Shown here: one piece after another, positions 1 to 10,465 of the stretch
Numbering within the stretch: position 1 is the first letter of the stretch
How the letters are laid out: each line of letters begins with the position of its first letter
Assembly: GCA_033557835.1 (NCBI GenBank)
Contig: JAWQRO010000259.1
Span: 1 to 45,863 of the forward strand
Source: Helochares maculicollis
Lineage: Eukaryota; Arthropoda; Insecta; Coleoptera; Hydrophilidae
Direction: 5' to 3'
Length of the DNA stretch: 45,863 nucleotides
Notes under the pieces: generated by a model
What the model was told of the DNA's origin: nothing
Seen by the model: the letters and a program-made list of their open reading frames with translations, nothing else
Database searches by the model: none
Made by a program: the position numbers and the translations under genes

Positions 1-148
1 TATATATATTAATGTGTTAAATATATTGACGTTAGTGTTAGATATAAATATTACAAATTTTTAGTTTTGAAACTTATGTAAGGGTTTGCAGTTTTAATAT
101 TAATTGCAGGTAGTTTTATGTCGTGCATATAATTTATACGGAAATGTT
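1..148. other. AT-rich sequence before first hairpin motif
   Basis: This is AT-rich DNA without a plausible coding frame. The last 45 bases before the hairpin (a Gly-Gln-like run gcaggta, then tttatgtc and ttatacg) resemble the bases before the same hairpin at 39,917-39,960. That suggests a longer shared repeat end of about 70 bp. Confidence 0.4.
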
Positions 149-170
149 GAGTGGAGACACTCCAGATTTT
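149..170 (+). repeat. Dispersed hairpin motif, copy 1
   Basis: The stretch GAGTGGAGACACTCC followed by AGATTTTT can fold as a 5-bp stem (GAGTG/CACTC) closed by a GAGA loop. The same core, usually preceded by TATACG..ATGTT and followed by CCAGATTTTT, occurs at 597, 10,443, 20,879, 36,754 (minus), 39,961 and 40,348. Homology stops just after the T run, so this looks like the conserved end of a dispersed element. Confidence 0.7.
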
Positions 171-354
171 TAACTAAAAAATTTGTTACAAAAATTGCAA
201 GCTTTCAGCAATTTTTTCGGCTTAGGTGCTGCAGAATGAAGAATTATCGTAAATAAAGCACTTACATATAGTTTTAATTCGATCATGGAGCCAAAAATTA
301 GCAAAAATTATCAAAATTAAAAAATATATATCATCAATCACAAATCAAATACAA

Positions 355-425
355 ATGAACCGGGTCAGAACACCCGCTTCCTAATGCCAAGGTCCGGGAT
401 TCGAGTCTAGCGACTTAATTTTTTT
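355..425 (+). ncRNA. tRNA-like / SINE-like relic
   Basis: The stretch around 361-412 reads like the 3' two thirds of a tRNA. GGGTCAGAACACCCGC resembles a D-arm end plus anticodon stem, and GGTCCGGGATTCGAGTC contains a fair B box (GATTCGAGTC). It is followed at 419-425 by a run of seven T, a possible RNA polymerase III terminator. The acceptor 5' half and a clear A box are not visible, and the T stem pairs poorly. A decayed tRNA-derived SINE or tRNA pseudogene is therefore more likely than a working tRNA. Confidence 0.35.
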
Positions 426-596
426 GCTTCAATTCTATTTCCGATTCTGGTGGTAATAAAATAAATAAAAATGTAAAATTCATTTACTACAAAGGAAAAA
501 TTACGCGCTATTAGGAAATCCTATTACTAGCGCACAAAATATTAAATAATTAAATTGGGTACTTTTATGCAGTACACAATTTTATACGAGGATGTT

Positions 597-615
597 GAGT
601 GGAGACACTCGGGAT
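597..615 (+). repeat. Dispersed hairpin motif, copy 2
   Basis: GAGTGGAGACACTCG is preceded by ttttatgcagtac and tttatacgaggatgtt, matching the longer lead-in of the copy at 39,961. The distal side (GGGATG) diverges from the usual CCAGATTTTT. Confidence 0.65.
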
Positions 616-2165
616 GTTTCGAAATGGTGTTGTCTGACTAGGATTGTGGTTTTAAAAACATTATGATTTGTTAGTGTAAGAGTCCCTTGATAAAAGGTAT
701 TAACGCCACGTTTCGTCACCGCAAAATCATTATGAAATTAGGATGACGTTTCGACGGAACCCCCATTAGTGAGCGCGCGACGCTGTCATTCAATTAAATC
801 AAATTACCCAAGTAAATATTTATCGGAAGGCCGCGACGTATGGATATACCGTTTGTAGATTTGTTATGAATCAATATCCTGTTTTGAGAAGTCGAGGTTG
901 CCAATTTCCCAACTTCGTCTTAATAAGATTTGGCGCGATCAAGGTTAGTTTGTTTATTGAGCCCTTTGTGCTGCGATACAATCGAAATGGGTCGGAATTT
1001 TTATATTGCTGTAATGCAGGATACTAAGGCAATTTCGCTTGCATTGAAGACAATCCATTATGTCAGTGTATGGGCACGGTTGCACCACGACAGCGGAGTT
1101 GCACCGTTTCGTTTGTTTAATAGGTTAAGCTAAATTGTAAATCAAATGAGCCCGGCTTTCAAAGAAGTGTAATATTTTCATTAGCCTGTATGTACGTAGA
1201 GCACCAATGTATGTCAAATGGGTAATTTATTTGCCAACAACTGTTTCTTGCAGGAAATACTGCACTGGTAGCAATGTAGACTAATAGACTCGACTAGACC
1301 AATGCAATTTTTAAAAATTACAACTCTGATAAGTCTCGCGCCTTGTAGACATACTTGGTTATGTAACAGTCGTTACATAAAAACCGACTAAGTGGATTTC
1401 GTCTCATATTTATAAAACTACTAGTTTTATTAATCTCGTTCTAAAATACCATAAGAAGAAAATTGTGTTCTTCTGAGTTTAACTAGTTTAACAAATAAGT
1501 TTCGATTATATGCATTTTTGCAGAATTTTCTCCGCTGTTACACGAACGCTTTTTAGGTTTGCGACCATACCCTATGTAACCGCTAGACGGTGATCAAGAA
1601 ACGGCCAAGTTTGGTCAACAAGCAGTAACTTTGCTTCTTTACACACGTGAGATTGAAATACGAAATGAATTAAGTATCCGTTTTATTACTGTCAGTTGAC
1701 AAGCCCAGTTGTTATTACGGAACAGATTATTAACATATGCACTGCGAGACCACTCTAGTTTTAATAATGCGTATTTTACTTTCTCCTAAAAACTTCGTGT
1801 ACGTACAGACGGTTTAAAAAATCCATGATAACTAGCCGTGTAATTGTTTCAACAGATTTGATTTTCACTCCATCGTCAATCATAGGCGGCGGCTTAATAA
1901 ACATTTTGCAGGCACATTTTTTTCACCGAGCAATTTTAAACCAATTGCAAAACCGGAACCTTCACACTTTTGATTTTTTACGTGCTTCATGCTTTAATAT
2001 TGCTAAATCTTAGGACTGTTGTGTATTTTTCTTCGCAATAAATCATCTCAATACCAAATTTTTAAGTGAATAGTGGATATTGCCACTTTTTACTATCTTG
2101 GCAATCCACAAAGATCGTATCGTAGCAGTTCTTAACCTCTGAGAACATCTTCTTAAAATGGAAGA
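616..2165. other. Gene-poor stretch, nothing recognised
   Basis: No frame longer than about 67 codons is present, and none resembles a known protein. I see no tandem repeat or terminal inverted repeat. The region around 690-900 and 1,540-1,640 is less AT-rich than its surroundings, but I can give it no function. Confidence 0.5.
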
Positions 2166-2169
2166 CTGA

Positions 2170-2580
2170 AAGACACCGGCATTCATAAACAGCCTAGAAA
2201 TACCAAGCACAAGAAGATACTAGGGAATTCATCTAAACAGTAGATTGAATTGGAGGAAACACATACTAAATAAAAAACATAAACGGATCTTCTTGAAGAT
2301 GAGAGAACTGATAACTGGAAAGAAAATCGAAAATTTTACTCGAAAACCAAATCTTGATGTATAAATCAATAATCATACCAATATACATCTATCGCATAGA
2401 ACTTTGGGGTTGTGTAAGCTTATCCATGTTACAATAATTCAACGAGGGCAATCCAAAATCATGCGAACCTTAACAGGAAAATTAGAAGCATGCCGCAATC
2501 AGCTACTCCAACCACTAACACAGAAACGAAACAACAGAAGATAAAAGAAAATAGGCCAATCGACCTGAAGTAGACAGTGG
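2170..2580 (+). pseudogene. Jockey-like LINE reverse transcriptase relic
   Basis: Translation in two neighbouring plus frames gives pieces typical of the thumb/C-terminal part of Jockey-clade non-LTR reverse transcriptases. First comes a Y-x-GIHLNSRLNWRKHI stretch near 2,218-2,270 (the YLGxxLDxxLxWxxHI motif). Next is LLENQILMYKSIIIPIYIY near 2,337-2,395, then RIELWGC (the family's YGxxLWG motif), and finally a SKxMRTLTGK-like stretch near 2,455-2,485 (the family's QSKxLRxI). Frameshifts and stops separate them, so this is an old 5'- and 3'-truncated copy. The family assignment rests on motif recognition only, and the catalytic YADD region is absent. Confidence 0.7.
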
Positions 2581-2584
2581 AACT

Positions 2585-2949
2585 TTATTAGTAGTCATGT
2601 TAATAGACTAGCCAGTAGATTTGAATTCTGTAGCTTTTAAATGTAACTTCTTTCTTCGAGTTCCCATTCAGTACTACATTAATAATGCTTATAATTTGCG
2701 TACCGTCGGTTAATTGATGATGTAAAGCAAATTCCAACGCCCAGACTTTATTTTCGTCTTGCCTTGGTACGCTGTTAAATTGACCAAAAGAACTGACCAT
2801 CGATATTTGAACCCGCACCGAATGGCATTATAATTTTTAATTTGATCTATATGTGCTAACGAGCTGCGAAAGAATCATTAACTCACTTTGCTTCTTACAT
2901 CTATCAAAGAAAAAACTTAAAATTGGCAACCTAAGCTCCTACCATTTAG
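2585..2949. other. Unrecognised stretch with a 72-codon minus-strand frame
   Basis: A minus-strand frame at 2,818-2,600 has protein-like composition (for example VWALEFALHHQLTDGTQI), but it lacks a good ATG start and I know no homologue. It could be a decayed exon or chance. The rest is AT-rich with no repeat until the array begins near 2,950. Confidence 0.25.
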
Positions 2950-5935
2950 AAGTCGAACGCTTTGCCTCGCTTCGCTCGGCAGTAAAAGAGTCCACTTAAG
3001 CTTCTAGCATCCAAAAACTAAATGCTGAACTTCTACTTATACTTATAACAGATAATTGCTGAATATTTTGCCTCGCTTCGCTCGGCAATTAAAAACGACT
3101 CCACTTAAGCTCAATATTTTGCCTCGCTTCGCTCGACATCTAACATCTAAATACCGAATGCTTTGCCTCGCTTCGCTCGGAAAATTACAAGAATCCACTT
3201 AAGCTCCTAGTATCTAAAAACTGAACACATCTTTTACCTATATTTGCAATATTTAAAACCTATCTTACTTATTTTGGCATCTAAATGTCTAACATTTACA
3301 AACAGAACGCTTTGCCACGCTTCGCTCGGCAGTTAAGAGAGTCCACTTACATTTCTAGTATCCAAACACAAAACGCTCAGCTTCCACCTATATTTATAAC
3401 ATTCAAAACATGATAAGATTGCCTCGCTTCACTCCGCGTTCTAGCATCAACGTAAAGCTTCAAGATGCAGTCACGAAATGACTGCATTCCTTGTTTAGAA
3501 ATTAAAAGTGTCTACCTAAACATCTAACATCTAAAAACTAAACGGTTTGCCTCGCTTCGCTCAGCATTCTAGCGTCAACTTAAACCTTCAAGTTTAGTCA
3601 CTAAATGACTACATTCCTTCTTCAGGAATTAAGAGCGACTATCTATGATTTTAACATCTAAAAATCGAACGCTTTGCCTAGCGTCGCTCGGCAATTACAA
3701 GAATTCATTTGAACTTCTAGCATCCAAAAATTGAACACTGACCTTCCACCTATACTTGCAACATTCAAAACTTAAAGAGTTTGCCTCGGTTCGCTCGGCA
3801 TCTAATCGTCTAACATCTACAAACTAAACAAATTAAGAGAGTCCACTTAAATATCTAGTATCAAAAAAATAAATGTCGAGCTTCCACTTGTACTTATAAC
3901 ATTCAAAAACTGAATATTTTGCCGCGCTTCGCTCGACATTCAAGAGTCAACTTAAACCTTCAAGATTCGGTCACCAAATGACTGCAATCCTTCTTCAGAC
4001 ATTAAGAGAGTCTTCCTCAGATTCTAACATCTAAAAACCGAACGCTTTATTAAAAGAATCCATTTAAACTTCTAGCATCCAAAAATTGAACACTGACCTT
4101 CCACCTATACTTGCAACATTCAAAACTTGAAGAGTTTGCCTCGCTTCGCTCGGCATGTAAGCGTCTAACATCTACAAACTAAACACGTTGCCTCACTTCG
4201 CGCGGCAATTAAGAGAGTCCATTTAAATATCTAGTATCCAAAAACTAAATGCCGAGCTTCCATTTGTACTTATAACATTCAAAAACTGAATAGTCTGCCT
4301 CGCTTCGCTCGGCATTTAAGTATCAACCTAAACCTCTAAGATTAGAGACACCAAATAGCTACATTCCTTCGTTCAGAAATTAAAAGCGTCTATCTAAGCA
4401 TCTAACATCTAAACACCGAACGCTTTGCCTCGCTTCGCTAGGCTATTAAAAGAGTCTGCTTAAGCTTCTAACATTCAAAAACTGCACACTGACCCTCTAC
4501 CTACACTTATAAAATTCAACATTGAATACTTTGCTTCGCTTCGCTTCGCTCGGCATTTAAGCTTTAACTTAACACTCCGAAATTCAGACACCAAATGACA
4601 ACATTCCTTCATTCAGAAATTATGAGTGTGTATCTAATCTTCTAAATGCGGAACGGTTTGCTTCGCTTCGCTCGGCAATTAAAAGAGTTTAGTTAAGCTT
4701 CTGCGGGCTGAGCTTCTACCTATGCTAATAAAATTCAAAATTGAATATTATGCCTCGCTTCGCTCGGCATTTAAGTGTTATCCTAACCCTCAAAGATTTA
4801 GACACCAAATAACTGCATTCCTTTAACCAGAAATTAGGAGCGTTTATCTAATCTTCTAACATCTAAATACAGAACGGTTTGCCTCGCTTCGTTCGGAAAT
4901 TAAAAGAGTCTACTTTAGCTTCTAACATTCAAAAACTGCACAGCGAGCTTCGGCCTATACTTATAAAATAAAAAATTAAATATTTTGCCTCGCTTCGCAC
5001 GGCATTTAAGCGTAAACTTAATCCTTCAAGATTCAGACACCAAATAATTGCATTCCTTCAACCAGAAATTAAGAGCATGTATATAATCTTTTAACATCTA
5101 CATACAGAACAGTTTGCTTCGCTTCGCTCGGCAACTAAAAGAGCCTAATTAAGCTTCTAGCATTCAAAAACTGCACACTGAGCTTTGACCTATACTTCTA
5201 AAATTTAAAATTGAATTGTTTGCCTCGCTTCGCTCGGCATTTAAGCGATAACCTAACCCTCCAAGATTTAGACACTAAATAACTGCATTCCTTCAATCAA
5301 AAATTGAGAGCGTTTATCTAATCTTCTAACATAGAAATACAGAACGGTTGGCGTCACTTCGCTCGGCAATTAAAATAGTCTACTTAAGCTTCTAGCATTC
5401 AAAAACTGTACGCTGAGCTTCGACCTATACTTATAAAATACAAAAGTGAATATTTTGCCTTGCTTCGCTCGGCATTTAAGCGTTAACCTAACCCTCCAAG
5501 ATTTAGACACTAAATAACTGCATTCCTTCAACCAGAAATTAAGAGCATGTATCTAATCTTCTAACATCTAGACACCGAACGGTTTGCCTCGCTTCCCTAG
5601 GCAATTAAAAGAGCCTACTTAAGCTTCTAACATTAAAAAATATCACACTGAGCTTCTACCTATACTTATAAAATTCAAAATCGAATATTTTGTCTCGCTT
5701 CGATCGGCATTTAAGCGTTAACTTAACCCTCCAAGATTCAGACACCAAATGACTGCATTCCTTCAACCAGAAATTAAGAGCGTGTATCTAATCTTCTAAC
5801 ACCTAAACACCAAACGCTTTGCCTCGCTTCGCCCGGCAATTAGAAGAGTTCACTTAAGCTTCTAGCATCCAATAATTGAAGGCTAACCTTCCACTTACAC
5901 GTATAGTATCCAAAATGAAATATGTGTCTCGCTTA
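2950..5935 (+). repeat. Satellite-like array R1 (about 26 GCCTCGCTTCGCTCGGC cores)
   Basis: A GC-rich core TTTGCCTCGCTTCGCTCGGCA recurs about 26 times, for example near 2,961, 3,069, 3,161, 4,136, 4,749, 5,219 and 5,818. In the better-preserved right half the spacing alternates about 107 and 127 bp. This gives a higher-order unit of about 235 bp made of two different AT-rich monomers, one ending in aattaaaagagtctacttaag and the other in catttaagcgttaaccta. Divergence increases to the left. It is not coding in any sustained frame. Array R2 at 7,830-9,320 is the same family in reverse orientation. Confidence 0.9.
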
Positions 5936-7829
5936 GTTGCCCTTACAAAATTAGAGTGGCACTTTTAATACGCATATTTTACTAAAATTTCTAACTGGCC
6001 GAGTGAATTTTTTCAGGCTAGGAGATACGCTCGCATAATTCTCGCATACACGATTTAATAAGTAGATTACCCTTTCGCGTAACCATAAGGCGCTCAGCTA
6101 ATAAATTTTCATTAGACATGACTAGAGCATATCAATTTAATATTGTTAATATTATTCGCAAGCTTATCGATTTCTAATTCGTTTTCATAACAACTACCTG
6201 AGCAGGTCAATGCTGTTGGTAATTAGTTTCCTTCTAAACGGAACCAAAGACCGCCGGTAATTCGCTGAATATCCTAGAATTTAGAAACAATTTCGGTAAA
6301 CGCTCAGGTGTATTTGCGTTCGTTTTGCAATCTCTGGCGATAATTCGCAAAGCATAATTGGCTCGAAAGTGTTACACATAAACAACCTGCGACTAAAACA
6401 ACGATCTGTGTTAGCAATGGTCGAGCGTTTAGTAAAGCAAATACCAAACCCAGCGGAAAATTTCAGCTGCTTTAAAAACCTATCGTATCAACGGGTAAAA
6501 GTAAGGCTATGATGTAAGAGCTCGGTCGTATTTTGCAACTGCAAATCAATCGAATACATTAACAATAGGCCCGAGTGAAAAAAAATAATCTCGAAGTAAA
6601 AGTAGTCAAGAATGGCCAACACGCAGCGCCAACGCCAACGAAATCTTTCAACGGACAAGCTCGTTCCCATTTTGATCCAATTTAAATAATAGAAGCTTGT
6701 TATTTATAATTGAAGTCGGTTTTAATAAATAAAATGAGTTACTTTCCACATTTTGAAACGTTGCACACCAAAACTCAACACAATGGTGTATGATATTTGC
6801 ATTAGTTGTCCGCGCTTTCCTTCCACTTGACTATACATTTTAATGAGAAAGCAAACCGAACTAAGTATAATAAAACTATAAAATTACAAACGTTGAAATC
6901 AAGACTTATTGCGGGAAAATTGAGCTAGGCCGCGCATTAAATTTTTAATGTTCTATTATCTACCATAAATTAATATAAACAAGATGTACAACGTAATGTG
7001 TGTTCCGAAACTATGTAAATATGACCCTCTCGCTAAAAAGTAATTGGGGCTTCGCACGCTACTCTTAATGAGAATAATAAATACATAAAATGTGAGGCAC
7101 TCCGGCAAGCAAGAGGTTTCACTAGTCCGGTCATACTTAAACAGATCAATTAACGACCATGTATGTCATACACCTAAAGCAGAATTCATTTCACCAATTT
7201 CCATTTTAAAATTTATTTTATAACTCCTCTGCGTAACGTCGATAAAAGTTGTTTAGACTCACTATTTTTCTTACATAAGGATTATCTAAAATGCTCCTCG
7301 ATATCATCGTGCCCATTCAGCGATATCATGTAATTATCGTTTACTACAGCGTGTGTGTAACACCTCTGCTTCGGCCTCCATATTTCCAGCTCATGCAAAT
7401 TAGCCTGAGAATATTCTTTCAGATATTCATAACTTGTAGATTTTTTCGTTGCAGCTCTTATCTAATAATAATACTACTCTGATTTACAACTTATTTATTT
7501 AAATAGTCGAGTTGTAACTTTGAACTTGAACTTAAGTGCAAATTTGCTGAAATTTCCAACGGCTATAATGCATTTTTTGTCTCGGTATAATTGGGGTACC
7601 ACTCAAGGCTGCCACTTTAAAAAATTAAGAACGATCAATTTAACTTATGTCAACTGTTTCTAATATCTTCCGACAGTTTTAACTTTTTAAAATTTATTTC
7701 AAAATATAGTTTCAAATGGGTCTCTACAATATTAGGATGACCGTAAATTGCAAACCGAACATGGTACTTTTTTGTGAACGCAATTGGTTCGGTTTCTGGA
7801 TATTAGATAATTGGGTTGACAATTTGAAT
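5936..7829. other. Spacer between inverted arrays R1 and R2
   Basis: About 1.9 kb of mostly unique AT-rich DNA separates the oppositely oriented arrays. No frame above 63 codons is present and no known protein is recognised. I saw no tandem repeat inside it. Confidence 0.5.
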
Positions 7830-9320
7830 TGGCAGAGGAAGCGAAGCAAAGCGGTACGATTTTTTATTGTTGGAGCTAAATTTGTGAATTTGTGAACAAA
7901 GAGTGCACTTTATGAATGCTTAAGGACTAAGTGGAGTCTTTTAGACTGGCAACGAAGCGAGGCAAAGGCGTTTGGTTTCTGGGTGTTGGGAGACTAAAGG
8001 TAACGTTTAAAATGTTTTTTTTGCCTTAACCTTGAAAGTGGAAGCCGAGCGAAGCGAGGCTAGAGCGTTTAGGTTTTGCATGCTAAAAGCTTAAATAGTT
8101 TTTTTTATTGCCGAGCAAAGCGAAGCAAATCGTTTGACTTCTAGCTGATAAGAGCTTAATTGGAGGCCTTTGATTTCCGAAAGAATCGAAGTAAAAATGT
8201 TTGGATTCTAAATTTTAGAATTTAGATTAATGCTAAAAGTGTCAAAGGAAGCTAGATACAACGTTCAGTTTTTGGATACTAGAAGCTTAGTTTACTCTTG
8301 TAATTGCCGAGCGAAGCGAGTCAAAATGTTTTTTTGTGTTAGTGGCGTAAGTTGAAAGTCATAGCCGAGCGAAGAGAGAGTAGAGCGTTTAGTTTTTGGA
8401 TGCTAGAAATTTAAGTAGACTCTTTTAGTTGCCGAGCGAAGCGAGGCAAAGCGTTTGTCTTCTAGCTGATAAGATCTTAGTTGGAGCGTTTTGATTTCCA
8501 AACGAATCGAAGCAAAAAAGTTTGGATTCTAGATTTTAGAATTTAGATTAATGCTAAAAGTGCCAAGGAAAGCCAGATAAAATGTTTTTGGATATTAGAA
8601 GGTTGAGTTTACTCTTTTAATTGCGGAGCGAAGCGAGGCAAAATGTTTTTTGTGTTAGTTGTGTAAGTGGAAAGTCATAGCCGAGCGAAGTGAGGCTAGA
8701 GCATTTAGGTTTTGGATGCTAGAAGCTTAAGTAGATTCTTTTAGTTGCCGAGCGAAGCGAGGCAAAGCGTTTGGCTTCTACCTGATGAGAGCTTAATTGG
8801 ATTTTGATTTTCGAATGAATCGAAGCTAAAAAGTTTGGATTCTAGATTTTAGAATTTAGATTAGTGCCAAGGAAAGCCAGATAAAATGTTTTTGGATATT
8901 AGAAGGTTGAGTTTACTCTTTTAATTGCCGAGCGAAGCGAGGCAAAATGTTTTTTGTGTTAGTTGTGTAAGTGGAAAGTCATAGCCGAGCGAAGTGAGGC
9001 TAGAGCATTTAGGTTTTGGATGCTAGAAGCTTAAGTAGATTCTTTTAGTTGCCGAGCAAAGCGAGGCAAACTGTTTGGCTTTTAGATGATAAGAGCTTAA
9101 ATGGAGCCTTTTAATTTCCGAATGAATCGAAGCAAAAACGTTTGGATTCTAGATTTTAGAATTTAGCTTAATGTTAAAAATGCCAAGGGAAGCCTGACAA
9201 AATGTTTGTCGACGTTAGACGCTTAAGTAGACTCTTTTAGTTGCCGAGCGAAGCGAGGCAAAGCATTTGGCTTCTACCTGAGCGTAAAGGAGGCTTTTCA
9301 TTTCCGAATGAAGCGAAGTA
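7830..9320 (-). repeat. Satellite-like array R2, inverted relative of R1
   Basis: TGCCGAGCGAAGCGAGGCAAA cores occur about 14 times, for example near 7,951, 8,311, 8,432, 8,625, 8,747, 8,930 and 9,245. The bases around the core (cttttagttgccgag, gcaaagcgtttg) are the reverse complement of R1 flanks (ctcggcaattaaaag, cgaacgctttgcc). The larger unit is about 300-315 bp with two or three cores. Stretches 8,597-8,775 and 8,895-9,075 are nearly identical, showing a recent local duplication. Confidence 0.88.
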
Positions 9321-10204
9321 AAAGAGTTTCGTTTTCGTTGTGTTTGTATCCCAGCTCAAATTCTTGCATTTGGGATTTTTTACTGCTGAGTTTAAAAAAT
9401 CGTCGTTGTGCCTTTTTTAATCTTGCGTATTTGATCATATTTGATGTTGATGATAGGATTTATGACATCCTTCTGTTGTTTCCGACATTTATACACTTTT
9501 TTATACTTTACTTTTGAGTTGTAATACCAATGTTTTGAGGGATGAACCCCGAGTTTAGAATCCTGAGAAGCTTTGTTTTCGGTTTTGGAAATTAAAGTCA
9601 GAAAATATTCCTACTTTGAAGAAGATAAAATAAATGTAAAAATTGAAAATGCTGCTTCTAAGTGGTCAACTAGATTTTACATGTAGGATTGTTGAAGCGC
9701 TGAAGCTTTTGTTTTGGTACTTTGAATGATTCATTGCGCGGTTTTGAACTTAGATCCCCAATTCTGATTTTGCAAATGACTCAACCCGACTCTTTTACTT
9801 TGGTTTTTTACTCAAAGCGCAATCGTGACGAATTATAAATTAAAAAGAATCTGATGTTTACTGAAAATGTTTATCAATATCCCAATTTCATACCGCTGGA
9901 ATTGAGAGAGTTCAGGCGACGTTTTCACGACAATGCACTTTTTACAAGTAGTCTGTCACGAGAAATAGTATCAGCCTAGCGGATTTCACAATTACTTCAA
10001 CGAACTAAGCTCTGCTTCTGGTATAAACGTTTTTTAGCTGCACTTTAAACCCTAACACAGTCCACAATGTTTGTTACAATTTCAAGAAACTTAAGAAGCG
10101 TTAATGCCTAACAATCTATGATAAAGCTAACACTATTCAACTGATAAAAGAGTTTATAGACGAAGAAATCTTGACCTCTTGAGTTTTGATCTTACAAGCT
10201 TAGA
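9321..10204. other. AT-rich, low-complexity stretch
   Basis: Around 9,530-9,830 many short T-rich phrases of the type tttgg/ttttgaa repeat irregularly. They are similar in style to 31,480-31,740 and 37,430-37,860. No gene is recognised. Confidence 0.4.
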
Positions 10205-10345
10205 TTTTACAAGCACATGTTTTTTGAGGGTCTCAAAACAGATGGAAGTCGCCAGGGGCTAAATCTGGTGAATACGGTGGATGCTCCAACAATTCGAATT
10301 TTAATTCATGGATTCCAACCATTATCAAAATGCTCTTGTGACACG
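10205..10345 (-). pseudogene. mariner transposase scrap (third catalytic Asp region)
   Basis: Read on the minus strand, this short stretch encodes ELLEHPPYSPDLAPGDFHLF and then a stop. This is the classic mariner segment around the third catalytic aspartate (PPYSPDLAPxD), here with D in GDF. Sequence upstream on that strand (KFELL and an Asn-Ala segment) is shifted and broken, and nothing recognisable follows. It is an old fragment, different from the mariner copies at 27-33 kb. Confidence 0.7.
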
Positions 10346-10442
10346 TCGCATTGCCCGGTTGAAAAAGGATTTTTGTCTTCTGCAAACCGGGTCTTTTTTT
10401 ATAGTGATAGACTCAATACTTTTAGGTATTCGGGGGGTAACG

Positions 10443-10465
10443 ACTGGAGACACTCCAGATTTTTT
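10443..10465 (+). repeat. Dispersed hairpin motif, copy 3
   Basis: ACTGGAGACACTCC followed by AGATTTTTTT matches the right half of the motif seen at 149. The left stem arm is degraded (gactg rather than gagtg). Confidence 0.55.

Noticed and set aside
2950..5935. CRISPR-like regular repeats
   Set aside because: Spacing looks regular, but units are about 107-127 bp with conserved bodies between cores, not short repeats with unique spacers, and the host is a eukaryote.
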